From: Falsiruegeria litorea R37
Lineage (GTDB): Bacteria; Pseudomonadota; Alphaproteobacteria; Rhodobacterales; Rhodobacteraceae
Direction: 5' to 3'
DNA: 64,000 nucleotides
Assembly: GCF_900172225.1 (NCBI RefSeq)
Contig: NZ_FWFO01000001.1
Span: 248,001-312,000 of the forward strand
Shown here: positions 51,272 to 59,391 of the stretch, in pieces
How the letters are laid out: every line of letters begins with the position of its first letter
How positions within the stretch are numbered: position 1 is the stretch's first letter
Notes under the pieces: model-generated
What the model saw: the letters and a program-made list of their open reading frames with translations, nothing else
What the model was told of the DNA's origin: nothing
Databases searched by the model: none
Made by a program: the position numbers and the translations under genes

Positions 51272-52141
51272 ATGAGTTGGCGAAACATGCCGTCCTTGAT
51301 CGCGTTGCGTGCTCTGGATGCCTTTGCAGTAGAGGGTAACGTGGTCAAAGCTGGTCAGGTTTTGAATGTTAGCCATGCTGCCATAAGTCAGCACCTCAAG
51401 CAGCTCGAAGAGCATCTGGGTGTGTCCCTTGTTGATCGTAGCGGCCGCAGCCTGATTTTGACGGACGAGGGCGAGCTATTGGCGCGTGCCTTGCGCCTTG
51501 GGTTCGGCGCGATCACTTCCGCGGTTGAGGAGCTGATGCAGATTGATGCCGCACGGCCTTTGCATATCTCGTGCACCTCGTCCTTTGCGACCGTCTGGCT
51601 GATGCCGCGCTTGCCGGATTTTCGCGCAAAACACCCTGAGGTCGACCTGATGCTGGATCCCAACCCTCGGATCGTGGAACTGCGTCCCGGCGGTGTGGAC
51701 ATGGCGATCCGCCATGGTGACGGCAATTGGCCGGGTCTGGATGTCGAAATGCTGGTGCCTTCTGCAATCTCGGTTGTGGCGTCTCCCGCTCTGTTACAGG
51801 GTCGGAAAAGCGTGACGCCCGAGGAGCTGGGGGAACTGCCCTGGCTGGAAGAGATCGGCGCAAACGAGGCCAATACATGGTTTGAATCGCATGGGGTCGA
51901 GCTGTTGTCGCGGGGTGCGCGCATTCAATTACCCGGAAACCTGCTGATCGAAGGTGTGCGCGCAGGACAGGGGGTCGCGGCCACGGTGCGCAAGTTTGTC
52001 GAGGATGATCTCGCCTCGGGGCGATTGGTCGAACTCTTCTGCGACGAAGTTGCACGGGGGTACTTCATCGTGACCCGACCGGGCGTGCAACGACCTCCGG
52101 TCAAGGCGTTCCTTCAATGGCTGAGACGTCAGAAAACATGA
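51272..52141 (+). CDS. LysR-family transcriptional regulator (GcvA-like)
   Basis: A 289-residue LysR regulator. The N-terminal HTH has LNVSHAAISQHLKQLEEHLG (about residues 34-53) and the effector domain keeps GVDMAIRHGDGNWPGL (about 143-158), as in GcvA/TrpI-like members. It separates ccoNOQP from ccoGHIS, but no direct link to oxidase control is evident. Its target is unknown; the small frame at 51017-51208 is divergent from it. Confidence 0.87.
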   Translation: MSWRNMPSLIALRALDAFAVEGNVVKAGQVLNVSHAAISQHLKQLEEHLGVSLVDRSGRSLILTDEGELLARALRLGFGAITSAVEELMQIDAARPLHISCTSSFATVWLMPRLPDFRAKHPEVDLMLDPNPRIVELRPGGVDMAIRHGDGNWPGLDVEMLVPSAISVVASPALLQGRKSVTPEELGELPWLEEIGANEANTWFESHGVELLSRGARIQLPGNLLIEGVRAGQGVAATVRKFVEDDLASGRLVELFCDEVARGYFIVTRPGVQRPPVKAFLQWLRRQKT

Positions 52142-52277
52142 CCGATGCGTTGAAATGAGGCCGATTTGATAGGTTTGGGGCTGATTTGGCGCGTCTGGAT
52201 ATCGCGGTCTCCCCAAGTTCACCTGTTCACGACTGCGCCAAACAGAGGTTCTAAAACGTGAACCTTGGATGCGCTTT

Positions 52278-52291
52278 TTGACCCATGTCAA
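52278..52291 (+). promoter_or_regulatory. FNR-like box upstream of ccoG
   Basis: TTGACCCATGTCAA is a perfect dyad with TTGAC/GTCAA half-sites around CCAT. At -41.5 the transcript would start near 52326, 29 nt before the ccoG start. A TATAAC at 52304-52309 is too close for simple class II activation, so the exact promoter is unclear. Confidence 0.7.
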
Positions 52292-52354
52292 AGTTGCCTC
52301 ATGTATAACCTGTGAAAACACGCCTCGATTAACCCCATTATCTGGAGTGACGCC

Positions 52355-53782
52355 GTGAGCGATTCCGAGCCCGCCCCCAGCCTGTACGCCGCCAGGGAAC
52401 CGATTTTTCCGCGACGCGTGTCAGGGCCGTTCCGTAACCTCAAATGGATCATCATGGCGGTGACCCTCGGGATCTACTACCTCACGCCCTGGATCCGCTG
52501 GGACCGCGGTCCGAGTCTGCCGGATCAGGCGGTGCTTTTGGATATGGCGAACCGGCGGTTCTATTTCTTCTGGATCGAGATCTGGCCGCATGAGTTCTAT
52601 TTTGTCGCCGGCTTGCTCATAATGGCGGGGCTTGGGTTGTTCCTGTTCACTTCGGCGCTTGGCCGGGTCTGGTGCGGATACGCTTGCCCTCAGACCGTAT
52701 GGACCGATCTGTTCATCCTTGTGGAACGCTGGATCGAAGGCGACCGCAACGCACGCCTGCGCTTGCATCGTCAGAAGAAACTCGATTTCCGTAAGGTCCG
52801 CTTGCGGGTGACCAAGTGGATCACCTGGTTGCTGATCGGTCTGGCAACCGGTGGGGCTTGGGTGTTCTATTTCGCGGATGCGCCGACGCTCGCCGTGGAT
52901 CTGGTGACCGGCAATGCGCATCCGATCGCTTACACCACCATGGCCATTCTGACCGCAACAACCTTCTTTTTTGGCGGTTTCGCGCGCGAACAGATCTGTA
53001 TCTACGCTTGTCCATGGCCGCGCATTCAGGCGGCGATGATGGACGAGGATACGCTGACGGTCGGTTACCGCGAATGGCGGGGCGAGCCGCGCGGCAAGGG
53101 CAAGCGCACCGCCGATTCCGAACTTGGCGACTGCATCGACTGTATGGCCTGCGTCAACGTTTGCCCTATGGGTATCGACATTCGCGATGGTCAGCAGATG
53201 GAATGCATCACCTGCGCCCTGTGCATCGATGCCTGTGACGACATGATGGACAAGATCGGCAAGCCGCGTGGTCTGATCGACTATATGGCGCTGAGTGACG
53301 AGCCAAACGAGCGAGCAGGGCAGCCGCCTAAGAACATCTGGAAGCACATCTTCCGTCCGCGCACGATGCTATACACCTCGCTTTGGTCGCTCGTGGGTGT
53401 TGGCCTGCTGTTTGCGCTGTTCATCCGGTCGGACATCGAACTGACCGTGGCCCCGGTGCGGAATCCGACCTTTGTGACCCTGTCGGACGGCTCGATCCGC
53501 AACACCTATGACGTACGTTTGCGCAACAAGCACGGGGAAGAGCGACCCTTCCAGCTGTCCATCGTAGGCGACCCTTCCATGCAGATTGAGCTCGAGGGGC
53601 TTTCTGGTGATACAGTGGACGTGCCTGCCGACACTTCGTTCTTGCAGCGGGTGTACATCGTGGCGCCCAAAGATGCGGGCCCATCCAACACCGGAAGCAC
53701 CGAAGTCCGCATCTGGATCGAGGATACGTCGAACGGCGATCGCGCGTTCAAGGACACGAACTTTAACGGGAAGGGCAACTGA
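52355..53782 (+). CDS. ccoG: cbb3 oxidase assembly iron-sulfur protein CcoG (RdxA/FixG)
   Basis: A 475-residue membrane protein with about five helices and a cytoplasmic ferredoxin domain: CIDCMACVNVC and CITCALCIDAC (about residues 260-295), plus CGYACPQTVW. It is a polyferredoxin reported to reduce Cu(II) for cbb3 assembly. A C-terminal Ig-like periplasmic domain follows. The start is GTG with TCTGGAG 8 nt upstream. It begins the ccoGHIS operon under an FNR-like box. Confidence 0.93.
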   Translation: MSDSEPAPSLYAAREPIFPRRVSGPFRNLKWIIMAVTLGIYYLTPWIRWDRGPSLPDQAVLLDMANRRFYFFWIEIWPHEFYFVAGLLIMAGLGLFLFTSALGRVWCGYACPQTVWTDLFILVERWIEGDRNARLRLHRQKKLDFRKVRLRVTKWITWLLIGLATGGAWVFYFADAPTLAVDLVTGNAHPIAYTTMAILTATTFFFGGFAREQICIYACPWPRIQAAMMDEDTLTVGYREWRGEPRGKGKRTADSELGDCIDCMACVNVCPMGIDIRDGQQMECITCALCIDACDDMMDKIGKPRGLIDYMALSDEPNERAGQPPKNIWKHIFRPRTMLYTSLWSLVGVGLLFALFIRSDIELTVAPVRNPTFVTLSDGSIRNTYDVRLRNKHGEERPFQLSIVGDPSMQIELEGLSGDTVDVPADTSFLQRVYIVAPKDAGPSNTGSTEVRIWIEDTSNGDRAFKDTNFNGKGN

Positions 53783-53784
53783 TC

Positions 53785-54243
53785 ATGGCCGAGCGTGAGT
53801 TTACCGGCAAACATATGTTGGCCATTTTTGTTGGTGCCTTCGGGATCATCATCACGGTCAATCTGATCCTGGCCTATAACGCTGTGGCGACCTTTCCGGG
53901 GCTTGAGGCCAAGAATTCCTACGTCGCTTCGCAGCAGTTCAACGAACGCCGTGACGCGCAAGAGGGGTTGGGTTGGACCGTTGATGCCAAGGCCAAGGGC
54001 GGTTTGGTGATCCTGTCGATATTGGATGAGGCGGGTCAGCCGGTTCAGGTGGCCGAGCTTGAGGCCGTTTTGGGCCGCGCAACCCATGTGAAAGAGGATT
54101 TTGAACCGGATTTCCAGTTCGATGGTACCGCATATGTAGCCAAGGCGACGTTGGGTGGTGGCAACTGGAACATCCGTTTGAAGGCCAAAGCGCAGGACGG
54201 CACCGAGTTCGTCCAGCGCGTCGTGCTGGATGTGAGGGGCTGA
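53785..54243 (+). CDS. ccoH: cbb3 oxidase assembly protein CcoH (FixH)
   Basis: A 152-residue FixH-family protein with one N-terminal helix (MLAIFVGAFGIIITVNLILA) and a periplasmic domain. It is needed for stable cbb3 assembly. It lies 2 nt after ccoG and 4 nt before ccoI. Confidence 0.9.
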   Translation: MAEREFTGKHMLAIFVGAFGIIITVNLILAYNAVATFPGLEAKNSYVASQQFNERRDAQEGLGWTVDAKAKGGLVILSILDEAGQPVQVAELEAVLGRATHVKEDFEPDFQFDGTAYVAKATLGGGNWNIRLKAKAQDGTEFVQRVVLDVRG

Positions 54244-54247
54244 GCTG

Positions 54248-56431
54248 ATGGCGACGGCCACTGCACGACCACAGCCCGCAGCGGCTTGTCCCGGCTGTGT
54301 TGCAACGCCGACCGAGCCCGCGCGCCCGATCCCCGAGGATGTGCAACTGGCTCTGTCCTTGCCGACCATCCACTGTCAGGCCTGCATCTCCAAGGTTGAG
54401 CGGGCCTTGAACGCGGTGCCGGGGGTGCAATCGGCGCGGGTCAATCTGACGCTCAAACGGGCGATGATACAGGCCGAGCCAGAGATGCGTGCCGATGCTT
54501 TGATCCCGGTGCTCGAGGCCGAAGGGTTCGAGGCGCACGAGTTGGACGCGGGCGCCTTGTCCGTCACTGGCAGTGACAAGGCCGGGCGCGAGCTGTTGAT
54601 GCGATTGGCGGTGGCGGGCTTTGCCTCGATGAACGTCATGCTTTTGTCGGTGTCCGTCTGGTCGGGTGCCACGGATGCGACACGGGATATGTTCCACTGG
54701 ATCTCGGCGGCGATTGCGTTGCCGGCGATTGCCTTTGCGGGCAAGCCGTTTTTTGAAAGCGCTTGGAGCGCGCTTCGCGTGCGCCGCCTGAACATGGACG
54801 TGCCGATTGTGTTGGCCATTGTGCTGGCGCTGGTCACCTCGCTTTGGGAAACGGCGCTCAGTGGCGAGCATGCCTATTTCGATGCGGCTCTGACACTGGT
54901 GTTTTTCCTGTTGGCGGGCCGTTATCTGGATCACCGCACCCGCGCCATTGCGCGATCGGCGGCGCAGGAGCTATCGGCGCTTGAGGTACCTCGCGCGTTG
55001 CGGATCGAGGATGGCGTCGAGCATGAGGTTGCCGTGGCCGACCTGCGGGTGGGTGATCTGATCCGGGTGCGTCCCGGTGGGCGGATGCCAGTGGATGGCG
55101 AGATTGTCGAAGGGCAGTCAGAACTCGACCGGTCGCTGCTCACCGGGGAAACCGTTCCCGTTTACGCGGAACCCGGCACGAGCGTGAGCGCGGGCGAGGT
55201 CAATTTGACTGGGCCGCTGACAATCCGCGCTTCGGCCGTTGGATCGGACACGTCCTTGCACCAAATGGCCGATCTGGTGGCTGTCGCCGAATCCGGACGC
55301 TCGCGGTACACGTCGTTGGCGGATAGCGCGGCAAAGCTTTATGCGCCGGGCGTGCATATTCTGTCTGCGCTCAGCTTTGTCGGTTGGTATCTTTATTCCG
55401 GGGATCTGCGTACGGCGCTGAATATCGCTGCTGCGGTTCTGATCATCACTTGCCCCTGCGCCCTTGGTCTGGCCGTGCCTGCGGTGACGACTGCGGCTTC
55501 TGGTCGGTTGTTCCGGAAGGGGATGTTGATCAAACACTCCACCGCATTAGAGCGGCTGGCCGAGATCGACACGGTGGTCTTCGACAAGACCGGAACCTTG
55601 ACCCAAGGGACGCCTGAACTGACGAACCTGGGTGAAATTCCGCTGGAGACGACCGAGCTTGCCGCCGCTTTGGCGCAGGCCTCATCACACCCGCTGTCTC
55701 AGGCGGTGACCCAGGCGGTCAAGTCGGCAGGAATCACGCCTGCCGACATCACCGAAGTGACCGAAGTTCCGGGCTTTGGCACCCAAGGCATGCTGAACGG
55801 CAAAACCGTTCGTTTTGGTCGCGCTGCCTGGGTTGGTGCCGAGCAGGGTGTGCATACCGCTGCGTGGATGTCGGTGGATGGGGCGGATCCGGTTGAGTTC
55901 CGGTTCAACGACGCGCTGCGCCCCGGGGCCGAAGAGGCGGTTTCATCGCTGATCGCATCGGGCAAGCAGGTGATATTGATGTCTGGCGACACCACCGGTG
56001 CGGTTCAGGCCTTGGCCGAACGCCTTGGCATCGCGGATTGGCTGGCCGAGGCCTTGCCGCAGGACAAGGCCGCCCGGATCGCCGAGATGACCGAACGGGG
56101 ACAGCGCGTTCTGATGGTGGGCGACGGCTTGAACGACACCGCGGCGCTGACCGCGGCGCATGTGTCGATCTCTCCTGCAACGGCGCTGGATGCGGCGCGT
56201 GTGGCGTCGGACATCGTGCTGCTTGGGACGGACCTGTCCCCGATTTCCGAGGCTTGCGACGTCGCCAAAAAAGCGACGCGGCGGATTCGCGAAAACTTCC
56301 GCATCGCGACCGTCTACAACGTGATTGCCGTGCCTTTGGCTGTCGCCGGGTTGGCAACGCCGCTGATTGCCGCCTTGGCGATGTCGACCTCTTCGATTAC
56401 GGTTTCGCTCAACGCGCTGAGGCTAAGGTAA
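54248..56431 (+). CDS. ccoI: Copper-transporting P1B-type ATPase CcoI (FixI)
   Basis: A 727-residue Cu+-exporting ATPase that supplies copper for CcoN. Order: N-terminal CPGC and an HMA domain with HCQAC (about residue 40), CPCALG in the ion-binding helix (about 402), phosphorylation site DKTGTLTQG (about 445) and hinge GDGLNDTAAL (about 626). The actuator SLLTGET motif is present. The C-terminal MSTSSITVSLNALRL is characteristic of this family. All catalytic residues are intact. Confidence 0.95.
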   Translation: MATATARPQPAAACPGCVATPTEPARPIPEDVQLALSLPTIHCQACISKVERALNAVPGVQSARVNLTLKRAMIQAEPEMRADALIPVLEAEGFEAHELDAGALSVTGSDKAGRELLMRLAVAGFASMNVMLLSVSVWSGATDATRDMFHWISAAIALPAIAFAGKPFFESAWSALRVRRLNMDVPIVLAIVLALVTSLWETALSGEHAYFDAALTLVFFLLAGRYLDHRTRAIARSAAQELSALEVPRALRIEDGVEHEVAVADLRVGDLIRVRPGGRMPVDGEIVEGQSELDRSLLTGETVPVYAEPGTSVSAGEVNLTGPLTIRASAVGSDTSLHQMADLVAVAESGRSRYTSLADSAAKLYAPGVHILSALSFVGWYLYSGDLRTALNIAAAVLIITCPCALGLAVPAVTTAASGRLFRKGMLIKHSTALERLAEIDTVVFDKTGTLTQGTPELTNLGEIPLETTELAAALAQASSHPLSQAVTQAVKSAGITPADITEVTEVPGFGTQGMLNGKTVRFGRAAWVGAEQGVHTAAWMSVDGADPVEFRFNDALRPGAEEAVSSLIASGKQVILMSGDTTGAVQALAERLGIADWLAEALPQDKAARIAEMTERGQRVLMVGDGLNDTAALTAAHVSISPATALDAARVASDIVLLGTDLSPISEACDVAKKATRRIRENFRIATVYNVIAVPLAVAGLATPLIAALAMSTSSITVSLNALRLR

Positions 56432-56435
56432 ACCT

Positions 56436-56594
56436 ATGGAAGTGATCTCATTCCTGATCCCGATTTCCCTGTTTTTGGGGGCCGTTGGCCTGATCGCCTT
56501 TCTTTATACTGTGCGCAGCAACCAATATGACGATCCCGAAGGGGATGCGCGGCGCATCCTCAGCGATGAATGGGACGACAAGCCCAAGCCGTAA
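56436..56594 (+). CDS. ccoS: cbb3 oxidase assembly protein CcoS
   Basis: A 52-residue protein with one helix (VISFLIPISLFLGAVGLIAF) and the typical CcoS tail YDDPEGDARRIL followed by an acidic end. It lies 4 nt after ccoI. It is needed for cofactor insertion into CcoN in relatives. Length matches the family. Confidence 0.92.
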   Translation: MEVISFLIPISLFLGAVGLIAFLYTVRSNQYDDPEGDARRILSDEWDDKPKP

Positions 56595-56614
56595 CCCGAA
56601 AGGATCCAAACCAG

Positions 56615-57019
56615 ATGGACATCTACCGTGCAGGCACCCGGCCCACCCGCAAGGCCAAGGCAGAGTGGTTCACAGGCACTGTTTGGCAGGATCCGATCAT
56701 CGAAGCCCCGGAACCTGCCCGTCTGCGCGCTTTGCGCGTAGGGTTTGAGCCGGGCGCGCGCACGGCGTGGCATTCACACCCGATGGGGCAGACGTTGCAT
56801 GTGCTCAGTGGGGTGGGCTTGGTCGGGTTGCGCGGGAAGCCTCCACAGGTGATCCAGGCCGGTGACACGGTTTGGATCCCACCGGGCGAAGAGCACTGGC
56901 ACGGTGCTGGCCCGGATACGGGGATGGTTCATCTGGCGATGCAAGAGGCGCATGAGGGTCGCGTTGCAGATTGGCTCGAGCTGGTAAGTGACGCCGAGTA
57001 TTTGATGCCACCGGAATAA
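56615..57019 (+). CDS. Cupin-domain protein
   Basis: A 134-residue single-domain cupin. Motif 1 is AWHSHPMGQTLHVLSG (about residues 50-65) and motif 2 PPGEEHWHGAG (about 89-99), giving a His/Glu metal site. It resembles small cupins of the carboxymuconolactone/quercetinase-like group. It lies 20 nt after ccoS and may be cotranscribed, without obvious functional link. Confidence 0.8.
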   Translation: MDIYRAGTRPTRKAKAEWFTGTVWQDPIIEAPEPARLRALRVGFEPGARTAWHSHPMGQTLHVLSGVGLVGLRGKPPQVIQAGDTVWIPPGEEHWHGAGPDTGMVHLAMQEAHEGRVADWLELVSDAEYLMPPE

Positions 57020-57113
57020 TCCCGGAAAAACCACTAACGACATGTCCGTGACCAAGTGTTGACGCATTTCGGCGTCAGTGAGGACTCCAGGAATTTGTTT
57101 TGGAGATTCTTAA

Positions 57114-58187
57114 ATGTTGCGTTTGTTCTTCAAGTTGCCGTTTTGGGTGTATTTGCTGTTAGCGGTGGGTGTCGGGTATTTGACCGAACAGGCCGTTGTC
57201 CAAGGGAAAGAGCGTGAGGCCGACAGGGCGCAGGCACTAAGGCAAGCTCCACCAGACGTGGTTGATCTGAGCGCGTATGATCCCGCCAACAACCGCGCGC
57301 TCGCCGATGAGGTGGTGGTGTCGGGGTGGATCAACCGTGAGCACAACACGGTTCTGACCAAATCCAAGAGCGGGATCACAACTGGCATGCGATACATGTA
57401 CGTGATGGCAGGGCGGGACGACCCGGAAGGGTCCAGGATCGCACGGGCGGGGATCATCCTGACCGAGGCTGAGCGTGAGGCGTTTTTGGATGCCTCGGGT
57501 CAATTCCTGAGCGGGTTGCTGCCTCAGGGGTTCGAATTGACGCTGAATGGCCAAGCGATGAGCTCAATGTCCTTTTCGGATGTGGCGCTCAAGGCGATGA
57601 AAGAGCAGGGTGTGGCCCCGGCCAAAAACTTCTTTTTCCTCAATCCGTTTCTTCATGGGCGCGACGTTGCCCTGGCGCTAGACCCAAGCGCAGAGAAAAG
57701 AGCACGAACCATCGGGTATGGTATTGCGGGTCTGTTGGTCCTGCTTGCACTGGGTAAGTTTGTGACGCGGCGCCGGGCCGTCTTGGCGCCAAAGGGCGAT
57801 TTTACACGCGGTCCGGTCGTCTCATCTGATGGGGCAGAGCGGGCGTTGGCGGTTGCGCGGCCTCACTCCGGACCGCACGTATGTCTTGAAGCGGCACCCT
57901 TGCCCAAACGCGCGACCCGGGTGTGGATCGGCGGGCTGCTGGCTGTGGCTGCGATTGCTGGTCTTGTCATTCTGCCCTCGCCGTATGGAACCTTGGTTGC
58001 TGTGGGGGTTCTGGTGTGGAGAATCTTGCCGCAAAATGGGCATGAGACGTCCTGGCTTGGGGCGGTTCAAAACCCCTTGGGCGGAATGACCTCTCATTGG
58101 CCTGGTGGTCGCAGCAAAGCTGTAGCGCGCAAGATGGCAAGCGACCCGTTTGCCCGATTGCGACAGGTGGATCACGGCCAGGTGTGA
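57114..58187 (+). CDS. Membrane protein of unknown function
   Basis: A 357-residue protein that I do not recognise. One N-terminal helix (about residues 8-25) is followed by an extracytoplasmic domain of about 180 residues, a second helix (IGYGIAGLLVLLALGKF, about 205-221), a cytoplasmic stretch and two further helices (about 270-310). TTGGAG precedes the ATG. It lies upstream of secE in the same direction. The first domain's GWINREHNTVL and GMRYMYVMAG may help a profile search. Confidence 0.65.
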   Translation: MLRLFFKLPFWVYLLLAVGVGYLTEQAVVQGKEREADRAQALRQAPPDVVDLSAYDPANNRALADEVVVSGWINREHNTVLTKSKSGITTGMRYMYVMAGRDDPEGSRIARAGIILTEAEREAFLDASGQFLSGLLPQGFELTLNGQAMSSMSFSDVALKAMKEQGVAPAKNFFFLNPFLHGRDVALALDPSAEKRARTIGYGIAGLLVLLALGKFVTRRRAVLAPKGDFTRGPVVSSDGAERALAVARPHSGPHVCLEAAPLPKRATRVWIGGLLAVAAIAGLVILPSPYGTLVAVGVLVWRILPQNGHETSWLGAVQNPLGGMTSHWPGGRSKAVARKMASDPFARLRQVDHGQV

Positions 58188-58279
58188 CCAGCATGGGGGC
58201 AGAGCGGCAAAGCGGCCTTGAATTTGCCCGCCAGCCCCGTTATGTCCCCTTCATTCGGTAGAGAAGGAATGACAGCCAA

Positions 58280-58477
58280 ATGGCCACCACCAATCCGATC
58301 CAGTTTATTCAGCAGGTCCGCGCCGAGGTTTCCAAGGTCGTCTGGCCGACGCGCCGCGAAGTTCTGCTGACCACGGTCATGGTGTTCATCATGGCGGCCC
58401 TGACTGCTGTGTTCTTTGCGTTGGTCGATCTGTCGATCCGCGAGGGGCTCAAGCTGGTTTTGGGTATGTTCAGCTAA
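58280..58477 (+). CDS. secE: Preprotein translocase subunit SecE
   Basis: A 65-residue SecE of the short single-helix form. It has the amphipathic FIQQVRAEVSKVVWPTRREV (about residues 10-29) and one membrane helix (MVFIMAALTAVFFALVDLSI). It stabilises SecY. nusG follows as usual, but a terminator-like hairpin lies between them. Confidence 0.95.
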   Translation: MATTNPIQFIQQVRAEVSKVVWPTRREVLLTTVMVFIMAALTAVFFALVDLSIREGLKLVLGMFS

Positions 58478-58555
58478 GCCTGAACTGGCAAAATACCGCG
58501 TTACCTCTTGCGCATTTTGCGTTGTCAGAGTAGGTGACGCGTTACCTTCGGGATG

Positions 58556-58590
58556 GGCGTGCGGCGATTCGAGTTGCACGCCGCTTTTTA
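58556..58590 (+). terminator. Terminator-like hairpin between secE and nusG
   Basis: GGCGTGC and GCACGCC pair around a 13-nt loop, followed by GCTTTTTATT. It lies 79 nt after the secE stop and could reduce read-through into nusG or act as an attenuator. Confidence 0.6.
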
Positions 58591-58684
58591 TTCCGGAAGC
58601 TGCGGCAGGATAGGTCGCAGGCAAACACAGGTTTTTGGGCCGGTCCCACATGGGCAGGCTGAACAGGACAAGGACGGCAGGTTC

Positions 58685-59218
58685 ATGGCGAAACGGTGGT
58701 ACTCGGTCAGCGTACTTTCGAACTTCGAAAAGAAGATCGCGGAACAGATTCGCACCTCCGTGGCCGAACAGGGTCTGGAAGATGACATCGATGAAGTTCT
58801 GGTTCCCACCGAAGAGGTGATCGAAGTTCGTCGCGGCAAAAAGGTCACGACCGAGCGTCGTTTCATGCCCGGTTATGTTCTGGTTCACATGGAAATGTCG
58901 GATCAGGGTTATCACCTGATCAACTCGATCAACCGCGTCACTGGTTTCCTGGGTCCGCAAGGCCGCCCGATGCCGATGCGTGATGCCGAGGTGCAGGGCA
59001 TCTTGGGCCGCGTTCAGGAAGGTGAAGAGGCACCCAAGCTGCTGATCACCTTCGAAGTGGGCGAAAAGGTCAAGGTCAACGATGGCCCCTTCGAAGACTT
59101 CGATGGCATGATCGAAGAGGTCGACGACGACAACCAGCGCCTGAAGGTGTCGGTGTCGATCTTTGGCCGCGAAACCCCGGTCGAGCTGGAATTCACTCAG
59201 GTCACCAAACAGATCTGA
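58685..59218 (+). CDS. nusG: Transcription elongation factor NusG
   Basis: A 177-residue NusG that links RNA polymerase to Rho or the ribosome. The N-terminal NGN domain has [20 protein letters not shown] and [12 protein letters not shown]; the C-terminal KOW domain has [20 protein letters not shown]. The ATG at 58685 is the conventional start, with GGACGGCAGG upstream. Confidence 0.97.
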   Translation: MAKRWYSVSVLSNFEKKIAEQIRTSVAEQGLEDDIDEVLVPTEEVIEVRRGKKVTTERRFMPGYVLVHMEMSDQGYHLINSINRVTGFLGPQGRPMPMRDAEVQGILGRVQEGEEAPKLLITFEVGEKVKVNDGPFEDFDGMIEEVDDDNQRLKVSVSIFGRETPVELEFTQVTKQI

Positions 59219-59254
59219 TGACGCTTCGGGCGCGATGTGTGCCTGATCTCTTTA

Positions 59255-59314
59255 GCGCCGCCGATCCAATCCTGTTCACCTATCTCTGAGTGAACGTGAT
59301 TGGATCGGCGGCGC
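59255..59314. repeat. 60-bp near-perfect inverted repeat after nusG
   Basis: A 17-bp arm GCGCCGCCGATCCAATC (59255-59271) is matched exactly by its reverse complement at 59298-59314. Inside, GTTCAC (59274-59279) pairs with GTGAAC (59290-59295) around a 10-nt loop. No T-run follows. It stands 36 bp after the nusG stop and 78 bp before the DUF3179 gene. Confidence 0.9.
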
Positions 59315-59391
59315 AATTGCTTCGACAGTACGCTTAGAAGAACTGGCGCCCGGGATGGGTGGGTTCACAGGGCTAGCTGAGCGAGGCGTTC

